Assembly: GCA_046328115.1 (NCBI GenBank)
Contig: JAXLXE010000001.1
Location: 1,860,001 to 1,924,000, forward strand
Length of the DNA: 64,000 bases
Source: JAXLXE01 sp046328115
Lineage (GTDB): Bacteria > Chloroflexota > UBA6077 > JACCZL01
Reading direction: 5' to 3'
In this document: piece after piece, positions 1 to 8,144 of the stretch
How positions within the stretch are numbered: position 1 is the stretch's first letter
How the letters are laid out: every line of letters starts with the position of its first letter
Program-made: the position numbers and the translations under genes
The notes under the pieces: model-generated
The model's input: only the letters and a program-made list of their open reading frames with translations
What the model was told of the DNA's origin: nothing
Database searches by the model: none

Positions 1-1
1 C

Positions 2-400
2 GGAGACGCGTACGTCACCCCGTACTGGTACGCCACACGCACGGGCCCCGCGGAACTGGTGCCCACCTGGGACTACGCGGTGGTGCACGTGTACGGCCAT
101 CCACGCGTCATCGAGGACGTTGACTGGCTGCGGACGCACGTGGTTGAGTTGACGGCCGCGCACGAATCCGTACGCGACGACCCGTGGCGAGTCACCGATG
201 CGCCGAGAGCGTTCATCGAATCCCAGCTCAGGGAAATCGTGGGGGTTGAGATCTCGATCACGCGCATTGAGGGCAAGCGAAAGCTAGGCCAGGACCGTGA
301 CGCGCACGGCAGGCGCGCAGTCTGCCCAGCCATGCAAGTCACGATTGACGAGAGTCACTCCGCGTCGATCCACAACACCTCGGATCAATCGAGCCACTAG
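2..400 (+). CDS. PaiB-family FMN-binding split-barrel protein (5' partial)
   Basis: The reading frame is open from base 2, so the N-terminal half lies outside the window. The visible part carries the PaiB core: a YVTPYWY segment, VPTWDYAVVHVYG, VTDAPRAFIESQL and the C-terminal VGVEISITRIEGKRKLGQ block. PaiB proteins are about 200-210 residues long and adopt a flavin-reductase-like split barrel. Bacillus PaiB is described as a negative regulator of sporulation and protease genes, but the biochemical role of most homologues is unproven. The complete gene at 712 is a paralogue in the same orientation, so this is a tandem duplication. The last ~20 residues are poorly conserved. The family call is firm; the function is not. 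Confidence 0.85.
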   Translation, partial: GDAYVTPYWYATRTGPAELVPTWDYAVVHVYGHPRVIEDVDWLRTHVVELTAAHESVRDDPWRVTDAPRAFIESQLREIVGVEISITRIEGKRKLGQDRDAHGRRAVCPAMQVTIDESHSASIHNTSDQSSH

Positions 401-711
401 TCACCTTCAGCCTTGAGCGGGGGCAGTCCGTCTTACACCGCCGATTCAAGGCATCCCGAGCCACCGACGTGTGGGAGTCCGCGGCGTCCTTCCTTGGACC
501 ACGCGCCACACCGCCACGAGTCCCTGGAGACCGGCACGCGACCCGAGCCAGCCGCCATGCTCTGCCAGGCGATGGGCGCCATTAGCGCGAACCGATCCGC
601 CACGGTCATCACTGGCGGGCGAGGATGTATCCACGCCGCGGATGGTTTCGAGACTGTGATGCCGACTGGCGCCTACACTTCAGCCCAAGTGCAGGAGGGA
701 GTCCGAACAGG
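401..711. other. intergenic region between the two paiB-like genes
   Basis: This stretch of about 310 bases separates the tandem paralogues. Short open frames in it have no recognisable protein features. The only functional element I see is the GGAGG Shine-Dalgarno near 694-698, which serves the downstream gene. No hairpin terminator followed by a T run was seen. Confidence 0.5.
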
Positions 712-1335
712 GTGTACCAGCCAGCACATTTTAGAGAGGACCGGCTCGAGATCCTCCACACACTGATCCAGGCCCACCCGCTCGGAGCGCTGGTGACGCA
801 CAGTGCGAACGGGCTGGAAGCAAACCACGTGCCCGTGGCGCTCCATCAGAACGACACACTGGGAGTGCTCCGCTGCCACCTGGCCCGCGCCAACACCCAG
901 TGGCGTAGCATTGAATCCGGGGGGGACGTGCTCATCATCTTCCAGGGGCCAGAGGCCTACATCAGCCCCTCCTGGTACCCCACGAAGGCCGAGACGGGGA
1001 AGGTGGTCCCCACCTGGAACTACGTCGTGGTCCACGTCCACGGAACGGCCCGTACGATCCACGAGCCTACGTGGCTTTACGAGCACGTCAGCACGCTGTC
1101 CGACACTAACGAGGCCGGCTTCCCAGCGCCCTGGTCGGTCACCGACGCGCCAGCGGACTTCGTAGACTCGCTCCTTAAGGCCATCGTGGGGGTAGAGATC
1201 CAGATCACCCGCATCGAAGGCAAGTGGAAGATGAGCCAGAACCGGGCCGAAAATGACCGTCAGGGCGTAGCGGGGGGGCTACGCAACCTCACCACCGATA
1301 CGGCCCTCCTGACCGCTGACCTCGTAGCACGATAA
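712..1335 (+). CDS. PaiB-family FMN-binding split-barrel protein
   Basis: This is a complete 207-residue protein with the family order: VYQPAHFRED at the N-terminus, the GALVTH and EANHVPV strands, LGVLRCHLARANTQW, YISPSWYPTK, VPTWNYVVVHVHG, then VTDAPADFVDSLL and VGVEIQITRIEGKWKMSQNR. I chose GTG 712 because it places the conserved VYQP-x-HF start at residue 1 and is preceded by GGAGG at 694-698. An ATG at 625 would add a tail unlike the family. It follows a close paralogue in the same orientation. The fold should bind FMN. PaiB itself is described as a transcriptional regulator, but these proteins may be small flavin enzymes, so no reaction is assigned. Confidence 0.88.
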   Translation: MYQPAHFREDRLEILHTLIQAHPLGALVTHSANGLEANHVPVALHQNDTLGVLRCHLARANTQWRSIESGGDVLIIFQGPEAYISPSWYPTKAETGKVVPTWNYVVVHVHGTARTIHEPTWLYEHVSTLSDTNEAGFPAPWSVTDAPADFVDSLLKAIVGVEIQITRIEGKWKMSQNRAENDRQGVAGGLRNLTTDTALLTADLVAR

Positions 1336-1358
1336 CCAGAGGGGCTAACTCGGCGTTC

Positions 1359-1577
1359 TCAGGCCTGTTCCTCCACGCGGTCGCCGGCCGGCGTCACCAG
1401 GAGGCACCGACGATTACCGACGGCGTCCTCGATCACCACCCGTAGCAGCCGCTCGCCGGCGACTCGTCGTTCGTGCACGCCCACCTGGACCACCCGCAAC
1501 GGCGCCCCGTCGATCGGCCAGTGCGCCAGAGCCCACCTGATGGCCGCGCGGCTCGCGGGATCGTACGCTGCTCGCAT
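1359..1577 (-). CDS. small hypothetical protein (72 aa)
   Basis: This short gene lies convergent to the paiB-like gene and head-to-head with the helicase gene. Nearly all of its codons end in G or C, as in neighbouring real genes. The product alternates hydrophobic and charged residues (LRVVQVGVHERRV, LLRVVIEDAVGNRRCLLVTP), as expected for a small beta-rich domain. A purine-rich GGGGATGGTGGG lies directly before the ATG. I recognise no family. Its 5' end overlaps the annotated N-terminal extension of the helicase, which argues that the helicase really begins further downstream. Confidence 0.5.
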   Translation of the reverse strand: MRAAYDPASRAAIRWALAHWPIDGAPLRVVQVGVHERRVAGERLLRVVIEDAVGNRRCLLVTPAGDRVEEQA

Positions 1578-4071
1578 CCCACCATCCCCGCCGCTGTGGA
1601 TCGCTCACACTTCCGCGACGCTTGCGGTACCTTTATGCCAGAGTCAACCACGCCTGAATACACGACGACGAAAGCGCACCCAGATCTCACAGCCGCTCAC
1701 CCCCGATAGCTTCCAACATCTCCTTGGCATCACCCTCGACCCATTCCAGGTCGAGGCCATCGAGGCGTTCCGCTCTGGCAGATCCGTCCTGGTCGCCGCG
1801 CCCACGGGCACCGGCAAGACCGCGGTTGCGGAGTTTGCCGTGCTGGACGCGCTCCAGCGCGGTGCTCGGGCGCTCTACACCACACCGATCAAGGCGCTCT
1901 CCAACCAGAAGTACCGCGACTTCGACCGCCTGGTAGCCCGCCTGCGCGAATCTGGCGAGCTTCCCGAAGGCCGCACCGTCGGCCTCCTCACAGGTGACAT
2001 CGTCCTCAACCCAGACGCGGACCTCCTGATCATGACCACCGAGGTCCTGCGCAACATGCTGGTGCAGGACAGCCCCACACCCCAGGGCGCGGGCGTCATC
2101 GTCTTCGACGAGGTCCACTACATGGGCGACCGGGAGCGCGGCACCGCCTGGGAGGAGTCCATCCTCCTGGCACCGCCGGCTGTACCGCTGGTCTGCCTGT
2201 CTGCCACCGTGCCCAACGCGGACGTCGTTGCTGAGTGGATTCGATCCACGAAGCGGGAGCTAGCGCTGGTGGAGCACGCCGAGCGCGCCGTCCCGCTGGA
2301 GCAACGGTATTTCGTGGACGGCAAGCTCCACCTGACCATCGACGGAACCGGCCGCCGCCGAACCTGGCTCGCTGGAGTGGGTGGCGAGCTTGCCAGGAAC
2401 GTGCGACGCACTAGCGCACGTCCTCGCACCAGCTTGGACGACGAGGAGGACCAGGACCGCCAGCCGGAGCGCGAGCCGCGCCGACGGATCGAACCGTGGG
2501 AAGTGCTCCGCACGCTGGATGCCGAGAAGCTTACGCCCGCGATCTACTTCCTGTTCAGCCGGCGCGCCTGCGAAGAGGCCGCGGAGTCCTGCTTCGTGCT
2601 GCCCCAGGTCTCCCACGGGCGTGAGCTCGTGCGGCGCGCCAAGGCTCGCCTGGCGGATCTGGCCCCGGCCGACCGCGCGCTGCGTCAGATCGGCCTGCTC
2701 CTGCGCGTCCTGCCGCGCGGCGTGGCCATCCACCACGCGGGGCTCCTACCCGTGGTCAAGATGCTGGTAGAGGAGCTCTTCGCCGAGGGACTGCTGCGGG
2801 CGGTCTTCGCCACGGACACGCTGGCCGTGGGCATCAACATGCCCGCACGCACCGTGGTGATCGGGGAGATGAGCAAGTGGGACGGCGAGCAGCACCGCCT
2901 GCTCACGCCCAACGAGCACCGCCAGATGTCCGGCCGGGCGGGCCGCCGGGGCATCGACGAGCGGGGCGTGGTGGTCAGCGCGTACTCGCCCTGGGTCACC
3001 TTCGAGAAGACCATGGCCATCGCCACCGGCGAGCTCTTGCCGCTGGACAGCGCCTTCAGCCCAAGCTACAGCACCGCTGCCAACCTCTGGCGCCGCCCGG
3101 GCGACGACGAGGTGATCACGGACCTGTACCTCCGCAGCTTCCGCCGATTCCAGCAGCTTGTGCGGATGGACGCCGTGGTCGATCAGCGTGACGCGCAGCA
3201 GCGCGAGTTCGAGCGTCAGGTGAAAGACGCCCCGGGCGAGACCGCGACCTGGGAGCTCGCCCGCGAGCTCGCCCAGACGGAGCAGGTGCTCACTCGTGCG
3301 CGTTCCCTGGCAGACCGCGAAGTCCGCGACTTCGTGCGCGGCCTGGCGCGGGTACTGGAGCGCTTCGGCTACCTGGCAGACGACCGCCCAACCCCGAAAT
3401 CTGGACTCCTCCGCTCGATCTTCGACACCAACTCCCTCCCGCTCGCCGAGCTCATCTCAACCCGCCGCTTCGAGGGGCTGGATCCGGCGGAGGTGGCGGA
3501 GGTGTGCTCCTGGTTCACCTTCGACCGCGACGCACCAGTCCGCGGCCTGCCGCTGACACCGCGGCTACGCCGGCTCCACGAAGAGGTTTGCGGCCTGGTC
3601 TTCAAGATCGCCGAGGAGGAACGGCGCGCCCGCATTTCGATCAGCCGAGCCCTGGAGCCAGACTTCAAGGGCGTGGCGCTGGCGTGGTGCGGCGGCACGC
3701 CGCTGGCGGATCTGGCCCGCGTCACCCGCCTGGCGGAGGGAGACCTGGTGGGCCTGCTCCAGAAGACGCTGGATGTCCTCGGTCAGCTCAAGGCGGCCGT
3801 CGAGCATTCGCCGCGCCCGCCCAGACGCACTGACCGCATCGACGTCCAGAGCCTCGCCGAGACCTTCACCGAGGCGGACGCCCTCTTGCGACGTGGCGTG
3901 GTGGAGGCCTCCTACCGCTGGGCCATCGAGGGCGTCCCGGATGCCGCCGAAGCAGACGCGGACTGGATCGTCCCAGAGGCCCCGCCGCCGTACGCACCCG
4001 GCCAGCCGGTGCGGCGCGGCCGCCCCCCGCGCCCGCCGATGCGCCGCCCCGGGCGCGGCCGCGGCCGCTGA
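1540..4071 (+). CDS. Superfamily 2 DExH RNA helicase, HelY/Ski2-like
   Basis: An ATP-dependent helicase of the Ski2/Mtr4-like branch, similar to actinobacterial HelY and probably acting in RNA processing or decay. Visible motifs are Walker A AAPTGTGKT (about residue 87), DEVHYMGD (about 189), LSATVPNADVVAEW, the helicase-C block IHHAGLLPVVK then ATDTLAVGINMPAR, and motif VI QMSGRAGRRG (about 460). The C-terminus resembles the DSHCT region and ends in an Arg/Pro-rich tail. ATG 1540 is the only standard start in this frame, yet codons before about 1700 look non-coding and overlap the opposite-strand gene. The more natural start, ATG 1635, lies in another frame and would join after a one-base shift in the CCCCC tract near 1701. 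Function is firm; the N-terminus is doubtful. Confidence 0.9.
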   Translation: MAARLAGSYAARIPPSPPLWIAHTSATLAVPLCQSQPRLNTRRRKRTQISQPLTPDSFQHLLGITLDPFQVEAIEAFRSGRSVLVAAPTGTGKTAVAEFAVLDALQRGARALYTTPIKALSNQKYRDFDRLVARLRESGELPEGRTVGLLTGDIVLNPDADLLIMTTEVLRNMLVQDSPTPQGAGVIVFDEVHYMGDRERGTAWEESILLAPPAVPLVCLSATVPNADVVAEWIRSTKRELALVEHAERAVPLEQRYFVDGKLHLTIDGTGRRRTWLAGVGGELARNVRRTSARPRTSLDDEEDQDRQPEREPRRRIEPWEVLRTLDAEKLTPAIYFLFSRRACEEAAESCFVLPQVSHGRELVRRAKARLADLAPADRALRQIGLLLRVLPRGVAIHHAGLLPVVKMLVEELFAEGLLRAVFATDTLAVGINMPARTVVIGEMSKWDGEQHRLLTPNEHRQMSGRAGRRGIDERGVVVSAYSPWVTFEKTMAIATGELLPLDSAFSPSYSTAANLWRRPGDDEVITDLYLRSFRRFQQLVRMDAVVDQRDAQQREFERQVKDAPGETATWELARELAQTEQVLTRARSLADREVRDFVRGLARVLERFGYLADDRPTPKSGLLRSIFDTNSLPLAELISTRRFEGLDPAEVAEVCSWFTFDRDAPVRGLPLTPRLRRLHEEVCGLVFKIAEEERRARISISRALEPDFKGVALAWCGGTPLADLARVTRLAEGDLVGLLQKTLDVLGQLKAAVEHSPRPPRRTDRIDVQSLAETFTEADALLRRGVVEASYRWAIEGVPDAAEADADWIVPEAPPPYAPGQPVRRGRPPRPPMRRPGRGRGR

Positions 4072-4096
4072 TCGATCCGCCGAGTCCGCCCGACGC

Positions 4097-5563
4097 TCAG
4101 CGGGGGTCTGATCCCATACCGCCGGCCAGCCGCGAGATCGCATCGGCACCCGCCACCACGTCAGACGCGATCCGCCCCACGCCGTCCACCAGCACCGCCA
4201 TTGGTGTCCCGCGGACACCGTACCGACGCATCACCCCACCGTCACCATCCAAGAGGATCGTTGACCTCAGATCCAGCGCGCGATTGGCCTCTGCTGTCCC
4301 CCTGGACACCACCAGAATCGCGTGACCCTGATCGGCGGCTGTCCGTTCCAAGCCCTTGAGAGCCGGCAGCATACGCTCGCAGAAACCGCACGACGGATCC
4401 CAGAAGAGCACCAGGGTGGTACGGCCCGCGAGCTCGCTCAACCGGCGCGTCCGCCCGTCCAGATCCGAAAGCTCTATCGGCGGCGCCGGGTCCCCAGCCT
4501 GAGGCGGGCGTGCCGTCCGCGCGCCCCTGCCGTCGATCCCCGCGCCCCACTCGCGGATGAGCGCCCGTACGTCATCCGCCGCCATGGCCACTCGGCTCCC
4601 GACGGTGCCGTCCGGCCGAATCAAGACAGCGGCCGGTGTGCCATTCACCCGAAAACGCTCCGCCACTTCGAAGTCCCGCTGGATCAGAACGGGCCCAAGA
4701 CCGTGGGACGCAGACTTCCTTCGATTCGCTTCGGGCTCGCCGCGGCTGATTACCGCGATCGTGAGATCGGCTCGTGTCGCGCGCCATGCTCCTACCTCGG
4801 GCAGCAGATCGTTGCATGGTCCGCAGTCTGGATCCGTGAACAGCAGAGCCACGGGTCTCCCGCCCGCAAGCAGATCGTCCAGACGCACCAGCTCGCCGCG
4901 ATGATCCGGCAAGTCGAATCGCGGCGCAGCCGTCCCAATCGGCAACCCCAGCTCCGGCCGCTGTCCCGGCGCCGCGGCGCTCTGACCCCCCAGGCGTGCC
5001 TCCAGCGCATCCAGCCGCACCAGCATTCGCCCGTTCTGCTTCACCACTTCCGCGATCAGCCACACCAGCCCGCCACCGAGCAACGTTGTCAGCGCGGCCA
5101 GAGCGAGCGCCAATCGATCAGCGGGCCCGAGCGTCGCGAGCGCCTGCCACAGGCTGACTCCAGGGCCGAGCCACACAGCCAGCGCAGCTACCAGAGACAG
5201 CGCCAGGTTTCGTGCCACGATGCCGCCGCCAATGGGCCCCGAACCGATCTGGCCGAAGCAGCGACAGGTGGGGCGGCTGCCCCGCACGAGGTTCAGCGCG
5301 ATGGCAGCTAGAAAGGCCGCCAGCAGCGCCAGCGCAGCACTGGCGCCGTATACGGCGACGTCCGTGATGACCAGCAGCACCGCCACGGACAACTCAGCCA
5401 GCGGCAATAGGGCGGCCACGATCGGCGCGGCGAACGCGGGTACCCCGAACTCACGGACTGATTGGCGCGTGCCAACGTAGTCCAGCAGTTTGGTAACGCC
5501 GGCCGTCCCAAACACGGCTGCAAGAACCAGCCTGGCCGCGAGCACCCCGAGCTGTGTCTCCAC
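4097..5563 (-). CDS. MauE/DoxX-like membrane domain fused to two thioredoxin-like domains
   Basis: A 488-residue membrane thiol-disulfide protein beginning at GTG 5563. Residues ~1-185 form a MauE-type four-helix membrane domain with the CRCFG cysteine pair after the third helix. A helix near 160-185 and a short coiled stretch lead to two tandem AhpC/TlpA-like thioredoxin folds, each with a redox CxxC: DPDCGPCNDLLPEV (about residue 250) and DPSCGFCERMLPAL (about 395). Each has the cis-Pro region (VNGTPAAVL and VRGTPMAVL). In methylamine-utilisation clusters, separate MauE and MauD proteins help form the disulfides of the Cys-rich light chain; here comparable parts are fused with a second thioredoxin domain. 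The gene upstream on the same strand encodes a Cys-rich exported protein, a plausible client. The domain calls are strong; the client link is inferred. Confidence 0.87.
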   Translation of the reverse strand: METQLGVLAARLVLAAVFGTAGVTKLLDYVGTRQSVREFGVPAFAAPIVAALLPLAELSVAVLLVITDVAVYGASAALALLAAFLAAIALNLVRGSRPTCRCFGQIGSGPIGGGIVARNLALSLVAALAVWLGPGVSLWQALATLGPADRLALALAALTTLLGGGLVWLIAEVVKQNGRMLVRLDALEARLGGQSAAAPGQRPELGLPIGTAAPRFDLPDHRGELVRLDDLLAGGRPVALLFTDPDCGPCNDLLPEVGAWRATRADLTIAVISRGEPEANRRKSASHGLGPVLIQRDFEVAERFRVNGTPAAVLIRPDGTVGSRVAMAADDVRALIREWGAGIDGRGARTARPPQAGDPAPPIELSDLDGRTRRLSELAGRTTLVLFWDPSCGFCERMLPALKGLERTAADQGHAILVVSRGTAEANRALDLRSTILLDGDGGVMRRYGVRGTPMAVLVDGVGRIASDVVAGADAISRLAGGMGSDPR

Positions 5564-5760
5564 GATCCACCCCTCGTTCGTGGTCTACAGTGACGCGCGA
5601 TCTTGTCACTCGATTGCGGCGAAGCCGCCGCGGACGAGGGCGACGCCGCTGTCAATGCGTGGCGCGGGTTTGGACGGTCCCCCGCGTCAGCGCTGATCAC
5701 GACGTCCGGGCCGCCCACCGGCCCTGGACGAGGCGGGTTGTCCGCCCGCCGACCTCCGTG

Positions 5761-6432
5761 TCATCCGCAACGGTGGCAGCCCACCCCCGGGAAGAACCAG
5801 CCAAAGGTCCCGTCCGTGGTACAGCAGTTGGGCCGCTCACCCGCGCACGTGGCGCTCGTGCACTCACCGCAAACGAAGATCTCCTCAGGCTGGCAGCACG
5901 TTTGCTCTGGCGGACGCCGAGGTGGCGGCGGCACAAGTTGGACCGAGTCTGACAGAGTCCACATCTGCAGAGCCTCTCCGCCGTCCGTAGCCACCGCCCA
6001 GGAATAGTCGGACTCTGCGCCCGGTGCCGACGATAACGGACCGCACCAGCCCTGCACCGACGCGCCAAACGCACAGTAGCCCTCGTAGTGGTACGCCTTG
6101 TAGTTTCCTGCGCCGGACTGCTTCACGTAGGTGAGCTGCTTCCCCCGCGGTCCATACAGAATCGCCCCCGGCGCATCGGCGAGGCACTGATCATCGCTCA
6201 CGATTCCCGAATAGCATCGCCCGTACGTGATACACAGGCGACCACCTATCGGCTCGAAGTACTGAACGTTGCAGTGCGTCTTCGTAGGACACCCGGACTG
6301 CGCGCCAACCGCGCTCGAACGAAGACCGGTGGTAATTGCACCCGCAACCCCGGCCACAATAACCCGGACCGCCATCCTGCGGGATGTCGCGCGCGCGAGC
6401 CCGCGGCTCAGGTCGTCAATCCACGCGGCCAT
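5761..6432 (-). CDS. Cys-rich exported protein with Tat-like signal
   Basis: A 223-residue protein of no family I recognise. The N-terminus has SRRMAVRVIVAGVAGAI, a twin-arginine followed by a hydrophobic stretch, with likely processing after the SSAVGA segment around residue 44. The mature part has 16 cysteines, including a C-terminal cluster with two CC pairs (TCCQPEE and NCCTTD) and a terminal GCHRCG. A Pro-rich linker separates an N-terminal Tyr/Cys-rich domain from this cluster. It lies about 200 bases upstream of the MauE-thioredoxin fusion on the same strand, an arrangement recalling the methylamine dehydrogenase light chain and its maturation genes. I could not match the TTQ-forming light-chain motifs, so I do not call it MauA. 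Confidence 0.75.
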   Translation of the reverse strand: MAAWIDDLSRGLARATSRRMAVRVIVAGVAGAITTGLRSSAVGAQSGCPTKTHCNVQYFEPIGGRLCITYGRCYSGIVSDDQCLADAPGAILYGPRGKQLTYVKQSGAGNYKAYHYEGYCAFGASVQGWCGPLSSAPGAESDYSWAVATDGGEALQMWTLSDSVQLVPPPPRRPPEQTCCQPEEIFVCGECTSATCAGERPNCCTTDGTFGWFFPGVGCHRCG

Positions 6433-6616
6433 GGCACCATCACCCCCGTCTGGTCACGCGGGCACCTATCCAGCCGCGCCATGGTCATTCTCTCGCCAAC
6501 GCATCTTCCTGTCAAGCGGTTGCGTGGTCGCGCAGTCCGTCCCTGCCGCTCCGCGCGACTTTCGTTAAGATCTGCCCGTTAACACCACGCGCACACTCAC
6601 CGCTGGGGTAGCCCCG

Positions 6617-7198
6617 TTGGCACGAATGGTCAAATCAAGCACAGAGATGCGGCAGGGCTTCGGCATAGACCGCATGGAGTCTCGCCCGGCCGCGCGGCGC
6701 TGGTTCGAAGGCGTCTTCGCGCGACACCCATTTGTGGCTGAGGCCATCGAGTACTTCCGTACCCTCCGGCTAGAGGCCGGTGATCTCTCGGCGCCCCACG
6801 GCGGTGGCTTCTGGTGGGCGGAGCAGGGCCTCGTTCAGGTCCGCGGCGCACAGGACGAGGCGGCGATCCATGAGCTGGCGCACGCGTTCTGGGAACCAAG
6901 ACGGACAGAGGGCACGAACGCACGAGACCTGATGGACGCGGTAGTCCGCCTCTCGAGCGAGCGCGATCAGCGCTACGCCACCACGCGTCAGCTAGCCGAC
7001 TACTACGTCAACGGCATCAAGACCCAGCCAGACCCGAGCAGCCCCACGGGCTACTGGCGCGGCATGCTGGTAGAGGAGAACGACTGGGAGATGTTTGCCG
7101 GCCTGGCAAGCGGCACCATGGGCAACATGGCTCTGCTCCCGCCGTACGTCAGGCGCTTCTTCTCCGGCCTGTTCGCCGGCGCGGACGACCCGTCGTGA
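6617..7198 (+). CDS. HExxH-containing putative zinc metallopeptidase-like protein
   Basis: A 193-residue soluble protein starting at TTG 6617, or at ATG 6626 in the same frame. It contains HELAH (about residues 86-90), the zinc-binding HExxH of metallopeptidases. An acidic residue in NDWEMFAGLASG (about 157) is a candidate third ligand, as in gluzincins. There is no signal peptide or membrane segment, so the protein appears cytoplasmic. The stop overlaps the GTG start of the next gene by 4 nt, so the two are probably translationally coupled. The substrate is unknown, and a non-peptidase metal-binding role is possible. Confidence 0.72.
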   Translation: MARMVKSSTEMRQGFGIDRMESRPAARRWFEGVFARHPFVAEAIEYFRTLRLEAGDLSAPHGGGFWWAEQGLVQVRGAQDEAAIHELAHAFWEPRRTEGTNARDLMDAVVRLSSERDQRYATTRQLADYYVNGIKTQPDPSSPTGYWRGMLVEENDWEMFAGLASGTMGNMALLPPYVRRFFSGLFAGADDPS

Positions 7199-8055
7199 CT
7201 GAGCGTAGCGCCCCGCCGCGCGTTGACATGGGTGGCATCCGCGAACGCACCGCGCTGTTCGCCGGGGGCATCCTGGTCGTCGCCGCCCTCATCGCCACGC
7301 TGTTCTGGGCCGTGCCATCCATCGCGCGGTCACGTATCCAGATACTCGCCCATCGCGGCGCCTCCGCGTACGCCCCAGAGAACACTCTGGCCTCCTTCAA
7401 GCTCGCCATCGAGCAGCGCGCGGACTGGCTGGAGTTTGACATCCAGCAGACTCGTGACGGCCAGCTCGTGGTGTTCCACGATCTCCGTTTAGAGCGCACT
7501 ACAAACGGACAGGGATCGATTCGGGATGTCACCCTCGATCAGCTACGCGCACTGGACGCGGGTGCTTGGTTTGACCAGAAGTTCGCCGGCGAGCGTGTGC
7601 CGACATTTGACGAGGTGGTCCAGCTCGCACGCGACTCCGGCACCCGGATCTTCCCTGAGGTGAAGGAGCCGCGGTTCGGCCCTGGCATGGAGGAGCGGGT
7701 GGTAGCTGTGCTCCGCAAGTACAACTACGAAGACATGGCCATCGTCCAGTCGTTCGATGAACGATCGCTGGATCGCCTCCATGCGCTTAGCCCAACGCTC
7801 AGACTTGCCCTCCTCTACACCAGAGAAAACCCCTGGCGTGGCGCTCCGCCGTCCTACGCAAACGTGCTCGGCCCGGAGTGGAGCCTGGTCGCCGCTGACC
7901 GTGACGCCACGCGCAGCGTCCAGGCAACCGGTCGTCAGGTAGTTGCCTGGACCGTGGACACACCCCAGGCGGCACGGCAGATGATCGATGCCCGCGTGGA
8001 CGGCATCATCACCAACAAGCCAGACATGGTGCGCGCCATGCTCGACCGTCAATGA
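7195..8055 (+). CDS. Glycerophosphodiester phosphodiesterase, membrane-anchored
   Basis: This protein should hydrolyse glycerophosphodiesters to sn-glycerol-3-phosphate and an alcohol. An N-terminal hydrophobic segment (about residues 15-40) anchors or exports it. The GDPD barrel follows with its signatures: AHRGASAYAPENTLASF, with the catalytic His-Arg and metal-binding Glu, then WLEFDIQQTRDGQLVVFHD, with a metal-binding Glu/Asp pair and the second catalytic His, and FPEVKEP. The C-terminus has VVAWTVDTPQ and VDGIITNKPD, typical of the last barrel strands. The GTG start overlaps the preceding stop (GTGA). The 286-residue length is normal for the family. Confidence 0.93.
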   Translation: MTERSAPPRVDMGGIRERTALFAGGILVVAALIATLFWAVPSIARSRIQILAHRGASAYAPENTLASFKLAIEQRADWLEFDIQQTRDGQLVVFHDLRLERTTNGQGSIRDVTLDQLRALDAGAWFDQKFAGERVPTFDEVVQLARDSGTRIFPEVKEPRFGPGMEERVVAVLRKYNYEDMAIVQSFDERSLDRLHALSPTLRLALLYTRENPWRGAPPSYANVLGPEWSLVAADRDATRSVQATGRQVVAWTVDTPQAARQMIDARVDGIITNKPDMVRAMLDRQ

Positions 8056-8144
8056 CTCGCCGCGTGATCTCTCTTCGCCCATCGCCCACACGTCAACCAC
8101 TCGTGATACGCTTCGCGCCCTAGACCGGGGGAGACCATACTTCC

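Noticed and set aside
413..766. 117-codon frame between the paiB-like genes
   Set aside because: No family features, odd codon use, and it overlaps the true start of the second paiB-like gene.
4322..5311. 329-codon plus-strand frame over the MauE-thioredoxin fusion
   Set aside because: It is rich in Gln, Arg and Pro, has no domains, and lies opposite a gene with clear motifs.
5761..6432. Methylamine dehydrogenase light chain (MauA)
   Set aside because: Only the cysteine richness, Tat-like signal and MauE neighbour fit; the conserved sequence blocks and a large-subunit gene are missing.
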